From Scatophagus argus (taxonomy: Eukaryota; Chordata; Actinopteri; Scatophagidae): a stretch of 64,000 nucleotides of DNA. The notes beneath the pieces are model-generated. The model was not told where the DNA came from and searched no databases. It was given only the letters and a program-made list of their open reading frames with translations. The translations under genes were made by a program, and so were the position numbers. Positions within the stretch are counted from its first letter, which is position 1. Every line of letters starts with the position of its first letter. The stretch lies in NCBI RefSeq assembly GCF_020382885.2, contig NC_058516.1:12502902-12566901 (forward strand), in the 5' to 3' direction. This document shows positions 1 to 11,421 of this stretch, piece after piece.

Positions 1-544
1 AGCCCATAGCACTGGGGAAATGTTGGTGTTTACTCTACAAACAGAGGAGCTTTGGACTGCCAGGAGGAAGACCCAAATTGCACACATATTTCTTGCAGAT
101 GCCAGACATATATAACGTAATGTATAACATAGCGTATCTCTCAGAAGTTGGAATTTGGTTAGAAATGCCCCCTGGACGATGTTTGGATGATGAATCAAAG
201 TTCAGGTCAGATATTTCTCACAGTAATTCCATGAACAAAATAAAGCATCAAATTCATATTGCTTTTTCTTGGTCAAGCAACAGTCCAAAGTCCTGAGACT
301 TGTCACTTACTTTCATATATGATGAAGCAAATCTTTACATTTAAGAAACTTGGAACAAAATAAATGTTTGACATTTCTGGTCCAAAAACACAAAATAGAG
401 CAGCAACATACTGTGGACATAGAAAGGTACTGTGTAAATACATGTATAAATACTTGAATATCTATATTATATCTATGTATATATCAAGCAATCAGTTTTT
501 ACATGATATATCACCTGGTATGTATAGACATACATACCAAGATA
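1..544. other. AT-rich non-coding DNA
   Basis: No conserved exon, RNA gene or repeat family is recognised here. Short open frames have no recognisable motif. Since chrm4 runs right to left, this is either a chrm4 intron or downstream DNA. The base before the Tc1 element at 545 is the TA target dinucleotide (543-544). Confidence 0.5.
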
Positions 545-1390
545 CAGTGCATCTGGAAAGTATTCACACCGCTTCACTTTTTCCACATTTTGTTATGTTA
601 CAGTCTCATTCCAAAATGGATTAAATTTTTCCCTCAAAATTCTACACAAAATACCTCATACAAAGTGAAACAAGTTTGCTTACATTTTTTGCAAATTTAT
701 TAAAAATGAGAAACAAAAAATGTAACATGTACATAAGTATTCACACTCTTTGCCATGATACTCAAAATTGAGCTCAGGTGCATCCTGTTTCCATTGATCA
801 CCCTTCAGAGGTTTCTACAACTTGAGTTGAGTCCACCTGTGGTAAATTCAGTTGATTGGGCATGATTTGGAAAGGAACACATCCTCACAATAAGCCCTCA
901 CAGTAGACAGTGCATGTCAGAGCACAAACCAAGCCATGAAGTCAAAGGAACTGTCTGCAGACCTCCGAACTCTGTGAATGATGAGTGGCCCAGCCAGAGC
1001 CCAGACTTGAACCCTATTGAGCATCTCTGGAGACATCTGAAACCGACGCTCCCCATCAAATCTGATGGAGCCTGAGAGGTTCTGCATTGAAGAGTGGGAG
1101 AAACTGCCCAAAAATAAGTGTGCCAAACTTATAGGATCAGACTCAAAAGACCTGAGGCTGTAATTGCTGAAAAAGGGGCTTCAACAAAGTATTGATCACA
1201 CTTATGTACATGTTATATTTTTCTTTTTTTATTTTTAATACATTTGCAAAAAATTCAAGCAAACGTGTTTCACTTTGTCATTACGGGGTATTTTGTGTAG
1301 AATTTTGAGGGAAAAAAATGAATTTAATCCATTTTGGAATGCGACTGTAACATGACAAAATGTGCAAAAAGCGAAGCAGTGTGAATACTG
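545..1390 (+). mobile_element. Tc1/mariner deletion derivative
   Basis: The two ends are inverted copies: 545-750 (CAGTGCATCTGGAAAGTATT onward) matches the reverse complement of about 1185-1390. TA dinucleotides flank the element at 543-544 and 1391-1392, the Tc1/mariner target-site hallmark. The interior keeps only the C-terminal part of a Tc1 transposase on the plus strand. At about 985-1035 it reads WPSQSPDLNPIEHLW, the region around the third acidic residue of the DD34E catalytic triad. The helix-turn-helix DNA-binding half and the first two Asp residues are missing, so the 846-bp copy cannot make transposase. The terminal repeats differ by several bases and the right terminus is slightly shorter, so it is an old copy. 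Confidence 0.85.
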
Positions 1391-1439
1391 TATGTATACA
1401 TATACAATATGTATAAATTGTGTGTATTGTGTGTATTTG

Positions 1440-1561
1440 TATTTTTTTTTTTTATGTATAGACCTTTTTATGCAGCATCATGTAGCATCCTAGAGGAACG
1501 TTGCTCTATGTACTGCACATACATGGTTTTAATGACAGTAAAAACGAGTTGACCTTGACCT
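1440..1561 (+). repeat. Rex1-like LINE 3' tail fragment
   Basis: The sequence ends in ATGACAGTAAAAACGAGTTG, followed by TGACCTTGACC. This type of tail (ATGACAATAAA then short TTGAC-like repeats) closes many fish CR1/Rex1 LINE copies, and a related tail is seen in reverse near 58096. No coding part remains. The assignment rests on the tail only. Confidence 0.45.
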
Positions 1562-2295
1562 CAGTGAGCTTTACAGCTTTGATGATGGTGACAGTGTGAC
1601 ACTGTGAATTTAGAATTATTTTGGGTCTAAGCTTTTTGAACATACAGGACTTCTGGGTGAACAACACAGAAGTATCACATGCTTTTAGAGTCACTGAGGA
1701 ATTTTTTATGGACATTTTGATACTTTCATTTGAAGTGAAAATTGGTCACCACTGGAATCCTTTGTAATGTGCTCTGAGCTTCCAGTCCAAGAGAAAGTTA
1801 GGTAACAGGACTGAGCCAACAAACTAATTGCAGCTGCAGTTAGTAGACAGCAGTAAGAGCAGGAAGACACTGGAGATGGAAGCACAGCAAAGCATATTTT
1901 TTCTGTGCTCATGTTAACCAGCACAAGCTCTGCAGCGTGTTCATGATCTGCAGCAACTGTTTTGGCTTTTGATCTCTTCTATTTTTTGACATTCATGTGA
2001 ATCCAGCCAGAAAACAAACTGATAATCTATTAGAACTGCTGTTTTTATTTCATCAGTGGTGTCTCAACAGGGAGGGAAGGAGAAGAACACACACACACAC
2101 AAGTTGAAAGCAGGAGAGAAACATCTCCTTGCTAATTATTACACAAGACAATGGCTCTTCTCACTTAATTGTTGTAGAAGAAGCAAAGCCCTGGTTTTTC
2201 AGGAACAAATACAAAAATATAAGTAAAAAATCAAGGAGGCTATTATAAAAATATCATAAGAAAAAAGGAGAAGGGCAGAATACTGGTGTGGAGAT
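1562..2295. other. unclassified non-coding DNA
   Basis: No gene or repeat family is recognised. There is a short CA run near 2087-2101. The next recognisable element is the Rex1-like LINE coding relic. Confidence 0.4.
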
Positions 2296-3885
2296 ATGTG
2301 CTTTGAATGTGAACAGCGCAGCTACAGCTCATGTCTGCAGTCATCCAGCATCATTCCCATAGCCAAAAAATCATCCACAGCCTGCATCACTGACTACCGT
2401 CCAGTTGTACTCACCCCTGTCATCACCAAGTGCCTGGAACAGTTGGTCCTAGGCCACATCAAACACTGCCTCCCTCCAACCTTCAACCCCCACTAGTTCG
2501 CTTACAAAGCGAACAGATCGACAGAGGACACCATATCCATCACCAATCCAATGGGCTGAGCCAACTGGAACACAGAGACACCTATGCTAGGGTGCTCTTT
2601 GTAGAATACAGCTCTGCCTTCACTACAGCCATTTCCGACATCCTGGTCAGCAAACTGTCCAACCTAGGACTCCACCCACTCGTCTGTTCCTGGATCAAGG
2701 ACTTTCTCACAAACAGACCACAGACAGTTAAACTCGGACCCCACCTCTCCTCCACCCGGACACTGAGCACAGGCTCCCCACAGGGATGTGTGCTGAGTCC
2801 ACTGCTCTACACCCTCTACACCGCAGATAGCGAACCAGCCCACACCAGTAACACCATAGTGAAGTTTGCAGACGACACTACTGTGATGGGGCTGATCTCT
2901 GGGGATGCTGAATCTGCCTGTGTGGTGTCAGGCTAACAACCTCAGCCTTAAGAAAAGTTCCTAGCTATTTTTTTCCCATGCTATTGACACATCTTATCAT
3001 TCCTGAAGTCATGTCTTTTTGATGAGGCTGCCTACAGACGTGAAGTAGACCAGCTGGTCCTCTGGTGTGGTCAGAACAACCTGGAGCTTAACCCGCTCAA
3101 GACTGTGGACTTGTGGAGACAGTGGACTTTAGGAAGAACCCACCCACCTTACCTCCCCTTACCATTCTCAACAACACAGTGTCTACTGTGGACTCCTTTA
3201 AGTTCCTGGGAACTACAATCGCCCGGGATCTCAAGTGGAAGTCCCACGTAGACCTAATCAGGAAAAAGGCCCAGCAGAGGTTGTATTTTCTGCGACAGCT
3301 GAAGAAGTTCAACCTGCCTCAGGAGCTGCTGACCATCTTTTACACCTCCATCGTCCAGTCTGTTCTCTGCACTTCCATCACTGTCTGGTTTGGATCGGAC
3401 ACCAAACAGGACAGAAACAGACTGCAACGGACAATCGGGTCTGCAGAAAAAATCATTGGGGCCGACCTGCCCTCCATCTAGGACTTATACCAGTCCAGGG
3501 TCAAAAAACGGGCAGGAAGCATCACTGCAGACCCCTCACACCCTGCACACAAACTGTTTGATCTGCTTCCCTCTGGTAGGCGTTACAGAGCTCTGTATGC
3601 CAAGACTACCAGACACAAAAACAGTTTCTTCCCCCAGGCTGTCTCCCTGATCTCCCCGTAATCCACCTGCACTGTTTGCACTACATCATTCCACTGTTTG
3701 CACTACATGTATATATATATATATTTCCCTTTCTTGTAAATACTTTATTCTTCATTTTTATTATTATTATTGCTATTTTGTATTTTTGTATGGTGCACAG
3801 GACAGAGAAAAATCCAGAGTCAAATTCCTTGTATGGTCACACATACTTGGCAAATAAAGCTGATTCTGATTCTGATTCTGATTTT
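2296..3885 (+). mobile_element. Rex1-type LINE (CR1 group), 5'-truncated relic
   Basis: Plus-strand reverse-transcriptase sequence of the fish Rex1/Babar group. In order: AYK-type palm start near 2500, [14 protein letters not shown] near 2768-2810, the catalytic KFADDTTVMGL near 2860-2890, then after a disrupted stretch (2930-3010) LVLWCGQNNLELNPLKT and FKFLGTTIARDLKW near 3050-3240, and the C-terminal FYTSIVQSVL and RLQRTIGSAEKIIGADLPS. Coding is split over at least three frames. The 3' end is a UTR with a TA run (about 3708-3724) and the terminal microsatellite (TGATTC)n after AAATAAAGC at 3853-3882, typical of this family. The endonuclease domain is absent (5' truncation). Confidence 0.88.
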
Positions 3886-4421
3886 TCTTTCTTTCATTTT
3901 TCATATTTCCTGTTTTATTGTGAAAACTTATCTCTCCTCTCATTTCAGATTACTTCACTTCCTGCCCCTGTGTTTTTTTTTCCCTCCAGCTCTGACTGTC
4001 TGCCTGCCTTCATTAGATTCACCTGTGTCTCATTGTCCTTCCCCTCTCTTTTGTATTTAGTGTGTGTTTCTCCTCCTCTCTGTGCCAGTTTGTCTTTCTA
4101 CCTCAGTGTCAAACGTTCTAGCAGTCTTCTAACTCCTAGTGATGTGTTTTTCCAGTTTTTGGATTTTTGCCTGTGTGTTTCTTCTCCTTTGCCTTGCCCT
4201 TTGGATTTGTTTGCCGAGTTGACTGACTATTGTGTACCGAACCCCTTTTTCTAGTAAACCATGTTAGTTGAAACCCAAACTGTTTCTAAGAGTCATGCTT
4301 TTGAGTCCCGCTTTTGTGGAGTACCAGATGTAACAGCTATTTTCTCTTTTTGTTTTTACCTTGTTTCATTCAAGTTATAACACATGTAATGCCATTTATT
4401 TCATTTAACTGTTGGTCTTAC
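3886..4421. other. T/C-rich unclassified segment
   Basis: Strongly pyrimidine-rich on the plus strand (about 3890-4260). The composition resembles the ends of fish retroelements, but no terminal repeat pair or coding part could be fixed, so it is left unclassified. The segment lies just downstream of chrm4 exon 4422-4576 in that gene's direction, and so is probably intronic to chrm4. Confidence 0.35.
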
Positions 4422-4576
4422 TTTACTCCCATCTTCTCTTTCTTCTCTGGCTTGTGTTTGGAGACCCTGCTTCTGGAGGCCAGAGAGATGTGGACATACA
4501 GGACTGTCATAATAATTACTGGAAGATAGAATGCTGCTATAGCCGTTCCAAACGTCACCGCAGGGTTAGAAAGGAA
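4422..4576 (-). CDS. chrm4: chrm4 exon: TM5 and start of third cytoplasmic loop
   Basis: On the minus strand a pyrimidine tract and acceptor (CTTTCTTTCTACAG) end at 4577, and coding starts with [19 protein letters not shown]. This continues, with no residue lost, from the upstream exon's final ECYIQ. The exon encodes transmembrane helix 5, including the Thr/Ala face that contacts acetylcholine in this family, and [20 protein letters not shown] at the start of loop 3. The [10 protein letters not shown] stretch points to M4 rather than M2. The donor is ambiguous: GGA|GTAAAG (last base 4427, phase 0) or AAA|GTAAGA (last base 4422, phase 2). The sequence runs into a stop soon after, so a donor must be used. 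The exon for the rest of loop 3, TM6 and TM7 is not found between here and position 1; it lies outside the window or is lost. Confidence 0.85.
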
Positions 4577-4959
4577 CTGTAGAAAGAAAGAAGGAGAATG
4601 TTTACACATTTGCAATATAATTATCAGACACACTGCACACAATTAACAGATTATTATGTACACCAATTTAATGCAATCCAATATCAAGCTGAAGACAATG
4701 CTGTCGTTACCAAGTTAAGCATGTCAGGTTTTTGTTGACACTGTGTTACTGAAACTGGTAATATTTTAGGTTGTAATTGTTCTCATCTAATCACTGCGGA
4801 GTCTACGGTTGGGTAACATATTGCGTGTTTCTGCTTTGCTCTGTCCTACTCTACACTTGCCTGAGTTTGGTGCTTGGTGTTGTGGATTTACATCAATCAA
4901 CATATTTTGTGTTATCTTTCACTGTGGTTGGTTTTGACAAATGAGTACACAAGCACTTT
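4577..4959. other. chrm4 intron, left part
   Basis: Intron sequence between the TM5 exon and the L2 insertion. No separate feature is recognised. The boundary with the L2 5' region is approximate, because the L2 5' UTR has no sharp landmark. Confidence 0.5.
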
Positions 4960-5244
4960 AGGAAAAGTTTATTAACTGCACGATCTTCTGGATTCTTTCC
5001 GTCCCCGATCCCCGTTCTGTCTCTGTCGCTCAGCTTAGCTTAGTGCTAGCAATTTCCTGTTTGTCGTGCGCTGTGCTAAGCGTTGCATTGTTACACTGCT
5101 CTGCTCTAGATTCTTGTTAAGTTAAAGTTCTTTCGTTGTTGTCCATATTAGAGCTCATCTACACACTAAAAACTCACATTACTGTTGTTAAGCACTCGCC
5201 TCTATCTTATCACTTTATTCTTAAGTCGTAAGTTACACTTGACT

Positions 5245-6115
5245 ATGGCCTCTCCCTCCTTCTCCCCCTCTGCTGCTCTGTCCTGCTCGGTGTGTCAGAT
5301 GTTTAGCTATTCTTCTGCCTCCTTTAGTGATAATGGTATATGGCGATTTGGAATGCCGGCTCCGCACCATTGAAACCAAACCGCTAGCTGCAGTTAGTCA
5401 AGCCCTGTTAGCCGGTGCGGAGCCACATAGCTTCGCTGTTAGCTCTCCTCCGGCAACTCCTGTGCAGTTGAGAAACCAGGGCCGGTAGGTGACTGTTCGT
5501 AGAAGGCATAGTTTCAGACCAAAGCCCACCGAGTGCCACCAGCCACTTAACGTTTCTAATAGGTATTCCCCACTTGGCGACACACCCGCCGAAGAACCAG
5601 ATAATTGGAGACTCTGTTTTGCAAAACGTTAAGCTAGCAAAACCAGCGACCGTAGTCTGCATTCCTGGGACCAGAGCAGGTGACACTGAATCAAATTTGA
5701 AACTGCTGGCTAAGGTTAAACGTAAATACAGTAAGATTGTTATTCACGTCGGCAGCCATGACATCCGTCGCCACTCGGAGGTCACTAAAGTTAGTGTTGA
5801 GTCGGTGTGTTCATACGCCAAAACAATGTCGGACTCTGCAGTTTTCTCTGGACCCCTGCCCAATTCGGCCAGTGATGAAATGTATAGCCGCTATTCATCC
5901 TTCAATCGCTAGTTATCGAAGTGGTGCCAAGCAAACGGTGTGGGCTTTATTAACAATTGGCAGACCTTCTGGGGAAAACCTGGTCTAATTAGGAGAGACT
6001 GCATCCATCCCACTTTGGGTGGAGCAGTTCATGAAATCACTGCTACTGAGATGTGGAGGAATGGATTGCTCAATAGAGTTATGACTCTGGGTCAGCCTGG
6101 CTACAGTGTTGAATA
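5245..6115 (+). pseudogene. L2 ORF1, SGNH/GDSL esterase-like, broken
   Basis: The likely start ATG is at 5245 (MASPSFSPSAALSCSVCQMF), with a Cys-rich start. From about 5574 the frame reads an SGNH-hydrolase-like domain, as known in CR1/L2 ORF1 proteins. It shows the nucleophile motif IIGDSVLQN at 5601-5625, a block with HVGSHD at about 5743-5760, and the C-terminal catalytic Asp/His motif DCIHPT at 5998-6015. The frame changes between about 5330 and 5570, and an in-frame TAG at about 5910 replaces the Trp expected in FNRWLSKWC. Catalytic Ser, Asp and His are all still present. In LINEs this protein is thought to bind lipid or nucleic acid during retrotransposition. Confidence 0.7.
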
Positions 6116-6169
6116 GAAATCTGGGACAGTTCTCAATTTCCATCCCGTATGCTAACACAAAGTCTAGGG

Positions 6170-8220
6170 TGTGGTTGAAGCAGTGTCTAACCAATCTTCC
6201 CCAATCAGCAACACACCCGTTGAGAAACCGACCCTAGTTATTCTCACCTACGGCCTAGAAATTAAGAACCTGTTAGCTGTCCCTCAAAACCCTCTCCTTT
6301 CAGACCATTCACACACAGTTTTAGATATGGTTGCCACACTGAGAAAGAAGGTTAAAAATCATAGGAGGCTAGCTCCCTGGTATAATTCAAATATACGAAC
6401 ACAGAAGCAAACATCAAGACGAATGGAGAGGAAGTGGTACCCTCCAAATCAGTTGAATCCCAGAGGGCCTGGAAAGATAGTCTACTGACATATAAAAATG
6501 CCATTTGTAAAGCCAGAACAGCCTATTATTCATCATTAATAGAGCAAAACAAGAACAACCCATATTTTCTCTTTAACACTGTAGCCAGGCTGACCAAGAG
6601 TCACTCCTACTCCAGCCTACTACATCTCTGGACAGCTTCCTGCCCATAGACCTCCCTGAGCTGACCTCCAGCATTAATAAATCTAACCCAACTACATGTC
6701 TCTTAGACCCCATCCCAACTAAGCTCCTCAAGGACGTCTTTCCCTTGATTGGCGTTTCCTTTTAGATCAGATCAACTTGTCTTTAACAACAGGTTATGTA
6801 CCACAAGCGTTTAAGACTGCTGTTATCAGACCTTTGCTTAAAAAACCTTCACTTGACCCAGACATCTTAGCAAACTATAGGCAGATATCCAACCTCCCAT
6901 TTTTGTCTAAAATGCTTGAAAGAGTAGTTGCAAATCAGTTAACTGATCACCTGCACAGGAACAGTCTGTTTGAAGTGTTTCAGTCTGGTTTCAGAGCCCA
7001 TCACAGCATAGAAACAGCACTGGTTAAAGTTACAAATTCCCTCCTCATGGGATCAGACTGCGGGCTTGTCTCCATACTCGTTCTACTGGATCTAAGTGCT
7101 GCTTTTGACACTGTAGATCACAGCATTTTATTACACAGATTAGAATATGAGACTAGGATCACAGGGACAGCACTAGGTTGGTTTAAATCATATTTATCAG
7201 ATAGATTTCACTTTGTTCAAGTAAATGACGTTTCCTCTTCACATTTAAGGGTTTACCTCGGTGTTCCACAGGGTTCAGTGCTTGGGCCTATCCTGTTCAC
7301 CTTATACATGCTCCCTCTCGGAAATATTATTCAGAAACATGGCATAAACTTTCATTGTTATGCTGATGACACTCAGCTGTATTTATCCTTAAAGCCTGAA
7401 GAAACAGAGCCGTTAGCCAGGCTCCAGGCATGTCTTAAGGACATAAAGGACTGGATGACCTCCAATTTCTTATTGTTAAACTCAGACAAAACTGAGGTCA
7501 TTGTTCTAGGCCCCAAAAATCTTAGAACTAGAATAGTTGATAATATTCTCTCTCTAGACGGCATTACTTTGGCCACCAATACGACTGCGAGGAACCTCGG
7601 CGTTATCTTCGAGCAAGACGTGTCATTTATCCATCATGTTAAACAGACCTCTAAGACCGCCTTCTTTCACCTCCGTAATATTGCTAAGATTAGGAGCGTC
7701 CTCTCTCAGAGTGATGCTGAAAAACTTGTCCATGCTTTTGTTACTTCTAGATTGGACTACTGCAACTCACTATTATCAGGATGTCCAAATTACTCTATTA
7801 ATAGCCTGCAGCTGATCCAGAATGCAGCAGCTAGAGTTTTAACAGGAATCAGTAAAAGGGATCATATCTCCCCCATCTTAGCTTCTCTTCACTGGCTTCC
7901 GGTAAAATTCAGAATAGACTTTAAAATTCTCCTACTTACATATAAGGCCCTAAATGGACTAGCCCCATCATGCCTGCAGGATCTAATAGTCCCATATATT
8001 CCCAATAGAACACTTAGATCACAGAGTGCAGGTTTTATTTACAGTTCCCAGAATTCATAAAAGTAGAATGGGAGGACGAGCCTTTAGCTATCAGGCACCC
8101 CTGCTGTGGAACCAGTTGTCAATCTGGGTTCGACAGGCAGATACCACCTCCACTTTAAGACTAGACTTAAAACCTTTCTGTTTAGTAAAGCGTATAGTTA
8201 GCCTCAAACAAAGTGTGTAG
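6170..8220 (+). pseudogene. L2 ORF2, reverse transcriptase, broken
   Basis: The endonuclease domain is almost wholly missing. Only its C-terminal SDH segment (near 6300) and the linker (about 6330-6650, [15 protein letters not shown]) remain, in two frames. From 6777 a 427-codon open stretch covers the reverse transcriptase. It contains YRQISNLPFLSKMLERVV, the QSGFRAHHSIETAL palm entry, LDLSAAFDTVDH (motif A Asp), GVPQGSVLGPILFTLYM (motif B) and the catalytic CYADDTQLY with YADD at 7359-7370. Thumb and C-terminal sequence LDYCNSLLSG and ASLHWLPVKFRI follow. A frame change near 8045-8060 separates the last part (MGGRAFSYQAPLLWNQLS, to 8220). The long open stretch suggests a moderately young copy. 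It is a LINE protein, not a host gene. Confidence 0.88.
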
Positions 8221-8426
8221 GGCTGGTAGGCATAGTTACAGTCACTTCTTGACAGACAGCCACAGGTAGAATAGGTCTGACTAACTGTTAATCTTTAATC
8301 TTTATCATAGTTATGCTGCTATAGGCCTATGCTGCCGGGGGACACAAACATGATCCACCGAGCAGTTCTCCCACCTCCCCAATACCACCACCATCTCTAC
8401 TCCCCCACCTCCTCTCCTCTTCTTCT

Positions 8427-8462
8427 CCCCCCCCCCCCCCCCCCCCACCCCCCCCCCCCCCC
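8427..8462. repeat. poly-C tract
   Basis: About 35 C residues broken by a single A, in the L2 3' UTR. The length is likely unstable and prone to sequencing error. Confidence 0.95.
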
Positions 8463-8905
8463 TCCCCTCATCAGATCAATATATAATTCATTATTTTATG
8501 TCACTAACTGTGTGTCCAGTTCACCTCATAGTTTTGTGTCTCTCCCTCCCTTTCTTTCTCTCTCTGTATCTCTGCAGGTCTCTCTCCATCCAGATGTACA
8601 TGTTGAACTGCATCCGGCCCTCTGACAAACCCAATGTCTACTATCAACATCTGCCCATGTTGTTCTTCTATGTAGTGCTATTATAACTAACTTAAACAAC
8701 ATATCAGCTAAAAAACAAATACATACAATACATAGTCTTCAGAATTCCAATTATGTCATGTCTGTCCTTTGTAATTTATGATGTTTACTGTATGTATACT
8801 TCCCTCTCTCTCTCTCTCTTTCATCCTCTTTGTCCTGTCTACCTCTTCTTTCCCCCCTTCACCCGGCCGACTATCAGCAGGATAGTTCTCCCTTGCAAGT
8901 CGGGT

Positions 8906-9478
8906 CCTGAATTGAATTGATTTAATTAGTGGCAGTATTTTACTGCACTGCATTATGTTAAAGGTGTAATATTTTGTGCTCATTCACACATATTTATTAG
9001 GGGGACAGAGTATGAGACATACTGGCAAAGACCAACAAAAAGTGTCTTTATCTAAATATTTAACCACTAACTATGTCCTTTGCCAAGGCTTCCATAGAAG
9101 TTCATTCTTGAAATTAGTAGGCATATATGTGAGAAATTAACTTGGGAACTACACTACATTGCTGAAATTGCAAGAAAAGTGGGCCTGTAACTGATTGAAG
9201 ACAAACAATATCAGCTGTCTGTGAACACCAGACCAAAGCCATTCACAGTTGGAGGAGCAGCTACCAAGGCTAAAAGCTAGCAAGGCAAGATGGAGACAGG
9301 GATGACCATCTACCATCTACCTTTGTCCTTCACTTCTTTTCCACTTTTAATTAGTTAATTTTAATTAAGGAGAAATGTGAAGGGCCAGTATGTACAGTTT
9401 GGTAGACAGTGAATGTGTTTTACTATATTTCTTTCTTTCCTGCTGTAGTTGCCTAAATGTGAAGTTTTATTACTGTAC
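8906..9478. other. chrm4 intron, right part
   Basis: Between the L2 tail and the donor site of the upstream chrm4 exon. No gene or repeat family is recognised. The donor on the minus strand reads CAG|GTACAGTA, with the first intron base at 9478. Confidence 0.5.
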
Positions 9479-10065
9479 CTGAATATAACACTCTCCAGGC
9501 GGCACTGTTCGCTGTCCAACGATGAACTGCCAGAACAAGATGGCAGGAGCCCACAAAATGAATGACATGATCCATGCTGCTGCAATCATTAACCCTGCCA
9601 TCTTAGTTGTCCTTCTTGTTGGATATGTCAGAGGTTTAGTCACACAGAAATAGCGATCAAAGCTGATGATCAATAAATTCATCACTGAAGCGTTTGAGAC
9701 AACATAATCTAAAGCCAGCCACAAGTCACAGACCACTGGCCCAAGGGGCCAGTAGCCAACAATGATGTACACTGTGTACAAATTCATGCTGAAAACACCA
9801 ATGATCAAGTCAGCGCATGCCAGTGAAAATAAGAAATAGTTATTGACAGTTTGTAGGTGGCGGTTTACTTTGATGGACAGCATGACTAGAATATTTCCCG
9901 TAACAGTCACAAAGCTCAGAGAGCCTGTAACCAGAGCAATAAATAGCATCTCCAGAGCTTTATATGGACTTGGTGCCTCGACTCCATCATCCACAGGAGA
10001 GCAGTATGTTGAATCATTGCATGAGGCATTGGAGAACTGGTCAGCTGGTTGGTTGATCAATGACC
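9479..10065 (-). CDS. chrm4: chrm4 exon: N-terminus to TM4 and second extracellular loop
   Basis: Encodes most of the ligand-binding half of a Gi/o-coupled muscarinic acetylcholine receptor. Visible parts: extracellular N-terminus with N-glycosylation sequons (NAS, NDS); TM1 [22 protein letters not shown]2 [21 protein letters not shown]3 [17 protein letters not shown] with the amine-binding Asp; the DRY motif in [16 protein letters not shown]4 [21 protein letters not shown]; and loop Cys in GECYIQ pairing with the TM3 Cys (VVCDLW). M4-like residues include [17 protein letters not shown] and RTVP. The minus-strand acceptor TTTCTTTCAG precedes 10065 and the donor CAG|GTACAG follows 9479 (phase 0). 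No ATG lies before TM1: the first frame codons are GG-TCA-TTG-ATC, so the initiator must be on an upstream exon. Mammalian CHRM4 coding sequence has no intron, so this structure is derived. Confidence 0.9.
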
Positions 10066-10431
10066 CTGAAAGAAAAAAAAAGAGACGAAGGCAAATATTG
10101 GCTATATAATTGCAGTTATCATCTTTGTCACAGTGATTGGTGTCCTATAATTGGCCTTGACTTCTTTGGCAAGAGCCAAGAGGTTAAATAAGAGCAATTT
10201 GCTGATGACATCAAAGTAGTTGGATTAGCAACAACATAGATTATAGAGGTGTCTAATGTGATGATGATGATGATGATGATGATAATGAAGTGTGGAAAAA
10301 TGTGGAAATGTGGAAAAATACTTCTTGAAAGAGCCTCTTTTTTGAAAGTTGAAAACACCTGACATTTGAAAAATAAGTTATAGTCCAGTTTTAGACTTAT
10401 ATTGTAGAAAATATGTATTACAAAAATGAAC
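10066..10431. other. chrm4 upstream intron with (GAT)n
   Basis: Intron sequence upstream of the chrm4 acceptor (T-rich tract on the minus strand at 10066-10080). It includes a (GAT)n trinucleotide run at 10259-10283. No small exon with an ATG could be identified here. Confidence 0.45.
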
Positions 10432-10751
10432 TGTCGGGTTTAGTTCAGTTGTTTTTTCCTGTGTTTTTTCCTCCCTCTCCCCTCACCCTGCTGTTGTTTG
10501 AGTGTGTGTGTGCGTGGTCTCCTTCTGAGCCATTCCCGAGCAGAGCTGGGTGTTCCTGTGTTCCTCATCTATTTTTCTGTGTTCAGGTTCACTGCCTTCC
10601 CAGTCATTCAGTCCAGTCTTTGCTATGGATTTGCTGTTTGAATTCCACTCTTCTCCACAAGCACTCACCTTGCTTGTTTCTACGTTGGATATCAAGTTAA
10701 GTTGTTTGACCACACACTTACCTGCTGCCCAGTTGCTTGTTGTGGGAAAGC

Positions 10752-10759
10752 TTCTAGAG
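10752..10759. other. hAT target-site duplication, left copy
   Basis: TTCTAGAG directly before the left inverted terminal repeat. Identical to 57818-57825. Eight base pairs is the standard hAT duplication length. Confidence 0.93.
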
Positions 10760-10821
10760 CAGGGGTCACCAACACGGTGACCGCAGGCACCAAGGACCAC
10801 ATGAGTCGCCTGCAGGCCTGC

Positions 10822-11421
10822 AGTGCTACTTGTTGGGGCGGTCGAATGTGACAAAAAATCTACAAACATACGTAACTGGAATTACATCTAGAGTAGCTCA
10901 AATGGAGACATGGTTGATTATTGTCTGTATGAGTGCTTCACTTTGTGGCTGTTACTTCTTCCACAATTAAATCATGGGAGTAATGCAGATATTATGCGTT
11001 TATTCTTTGCGTGGCTAGCCAAAAGCCTAAACTTGTCCCCAAAATCACCCAAACACAAGCACTGACTTGAAGTCTGAATGCAGTAAGTGCTATTTGTTGG
11101 GGTAGTATTGTCGGGCATTAACTTGACTTTTGAAATAAGTACATGTCACTTTTGGGGGGGGTGACTGCATATTACCAATGCATAAGAGAAGGAAATCACA
11201 TCCAGATCACCTCAAATGGAGACACCGATGATTGCTTTGTTCATAAGTGCTTCTCTTTGGGGTTGTCTTTGTTGTGACTTGGTCACCTGACAAATACTGA
11301 GGCTGTGTATTTACAATATTCGTTGCATGACTAGCCAAAAGCCTAAACTTGTCCCCAAAATCACCCAAACACAAGCACTGACTTGAAGTCTGGAGGCAGT
11401 AAGTGCTTCTTGTTGGGGTAC
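10822..11421 (+). ncRNA. mir430: miR-430 segment, left edge
   Basis: Mature 5' ends: E 10822 (orphan; its 5' arm is replaced by hAT sequence), F 10930, A 11084, C 11244, B 11400. Hairpins are about 10893-10953, 11045-11107, 11206-11266 and 11361-11423. There is no promoter block upstream, so transcription would have to come from the hAT or flanking sequence. Confidence 0.88.

Larger units (their letters stand above)
4960..8905 (+). mobile_element. L2/Maui-clade LINE, near full length but damaged
   Basis: A non-LTR retrotransposon antisense to chrm4 within its intron. It contains an ORF1 with an esterase-like domain, a linker, a long reverse-transcriptase ORF and a long 3' UTR. The 3' UTR holds GGGCTGGTAGGCATAG, GGCCTATGCTGCCGGGGGAC, a C-rich tract and the CGGCCGACTATCAGCAGGAT block, ending in an AATTGAATTGA tail. 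A related 3' end occurs in full at 55368-55608. The end of this copy is shortened: GTCGGGTCCTG jumps straight to the tail. The left boundary is approximate. Confidence 0.85.

Noticed and set aside
3960-4330. A solo LTR in the T/C-rich segment
   Set aside because: The composition is suggestive, but no terminal repeat, primer site or target duplication could be fixed.
6777-8060. 427-codon open frame as a possible host gene
   Set aside because: It is the reverse transcriptase of an L2 LINE (YADD, GVPQGSVLGP motifs) with L2 UTR sequence downstream.
10058-10060. Start of chrm4 at a TTG codon
   Set aside because: The exon begins with a clear splice acceptor (TTTCTTTCAG) just upstream and no ATG is present. 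A spliced upstream start exon is far more likely than TTG initiation.
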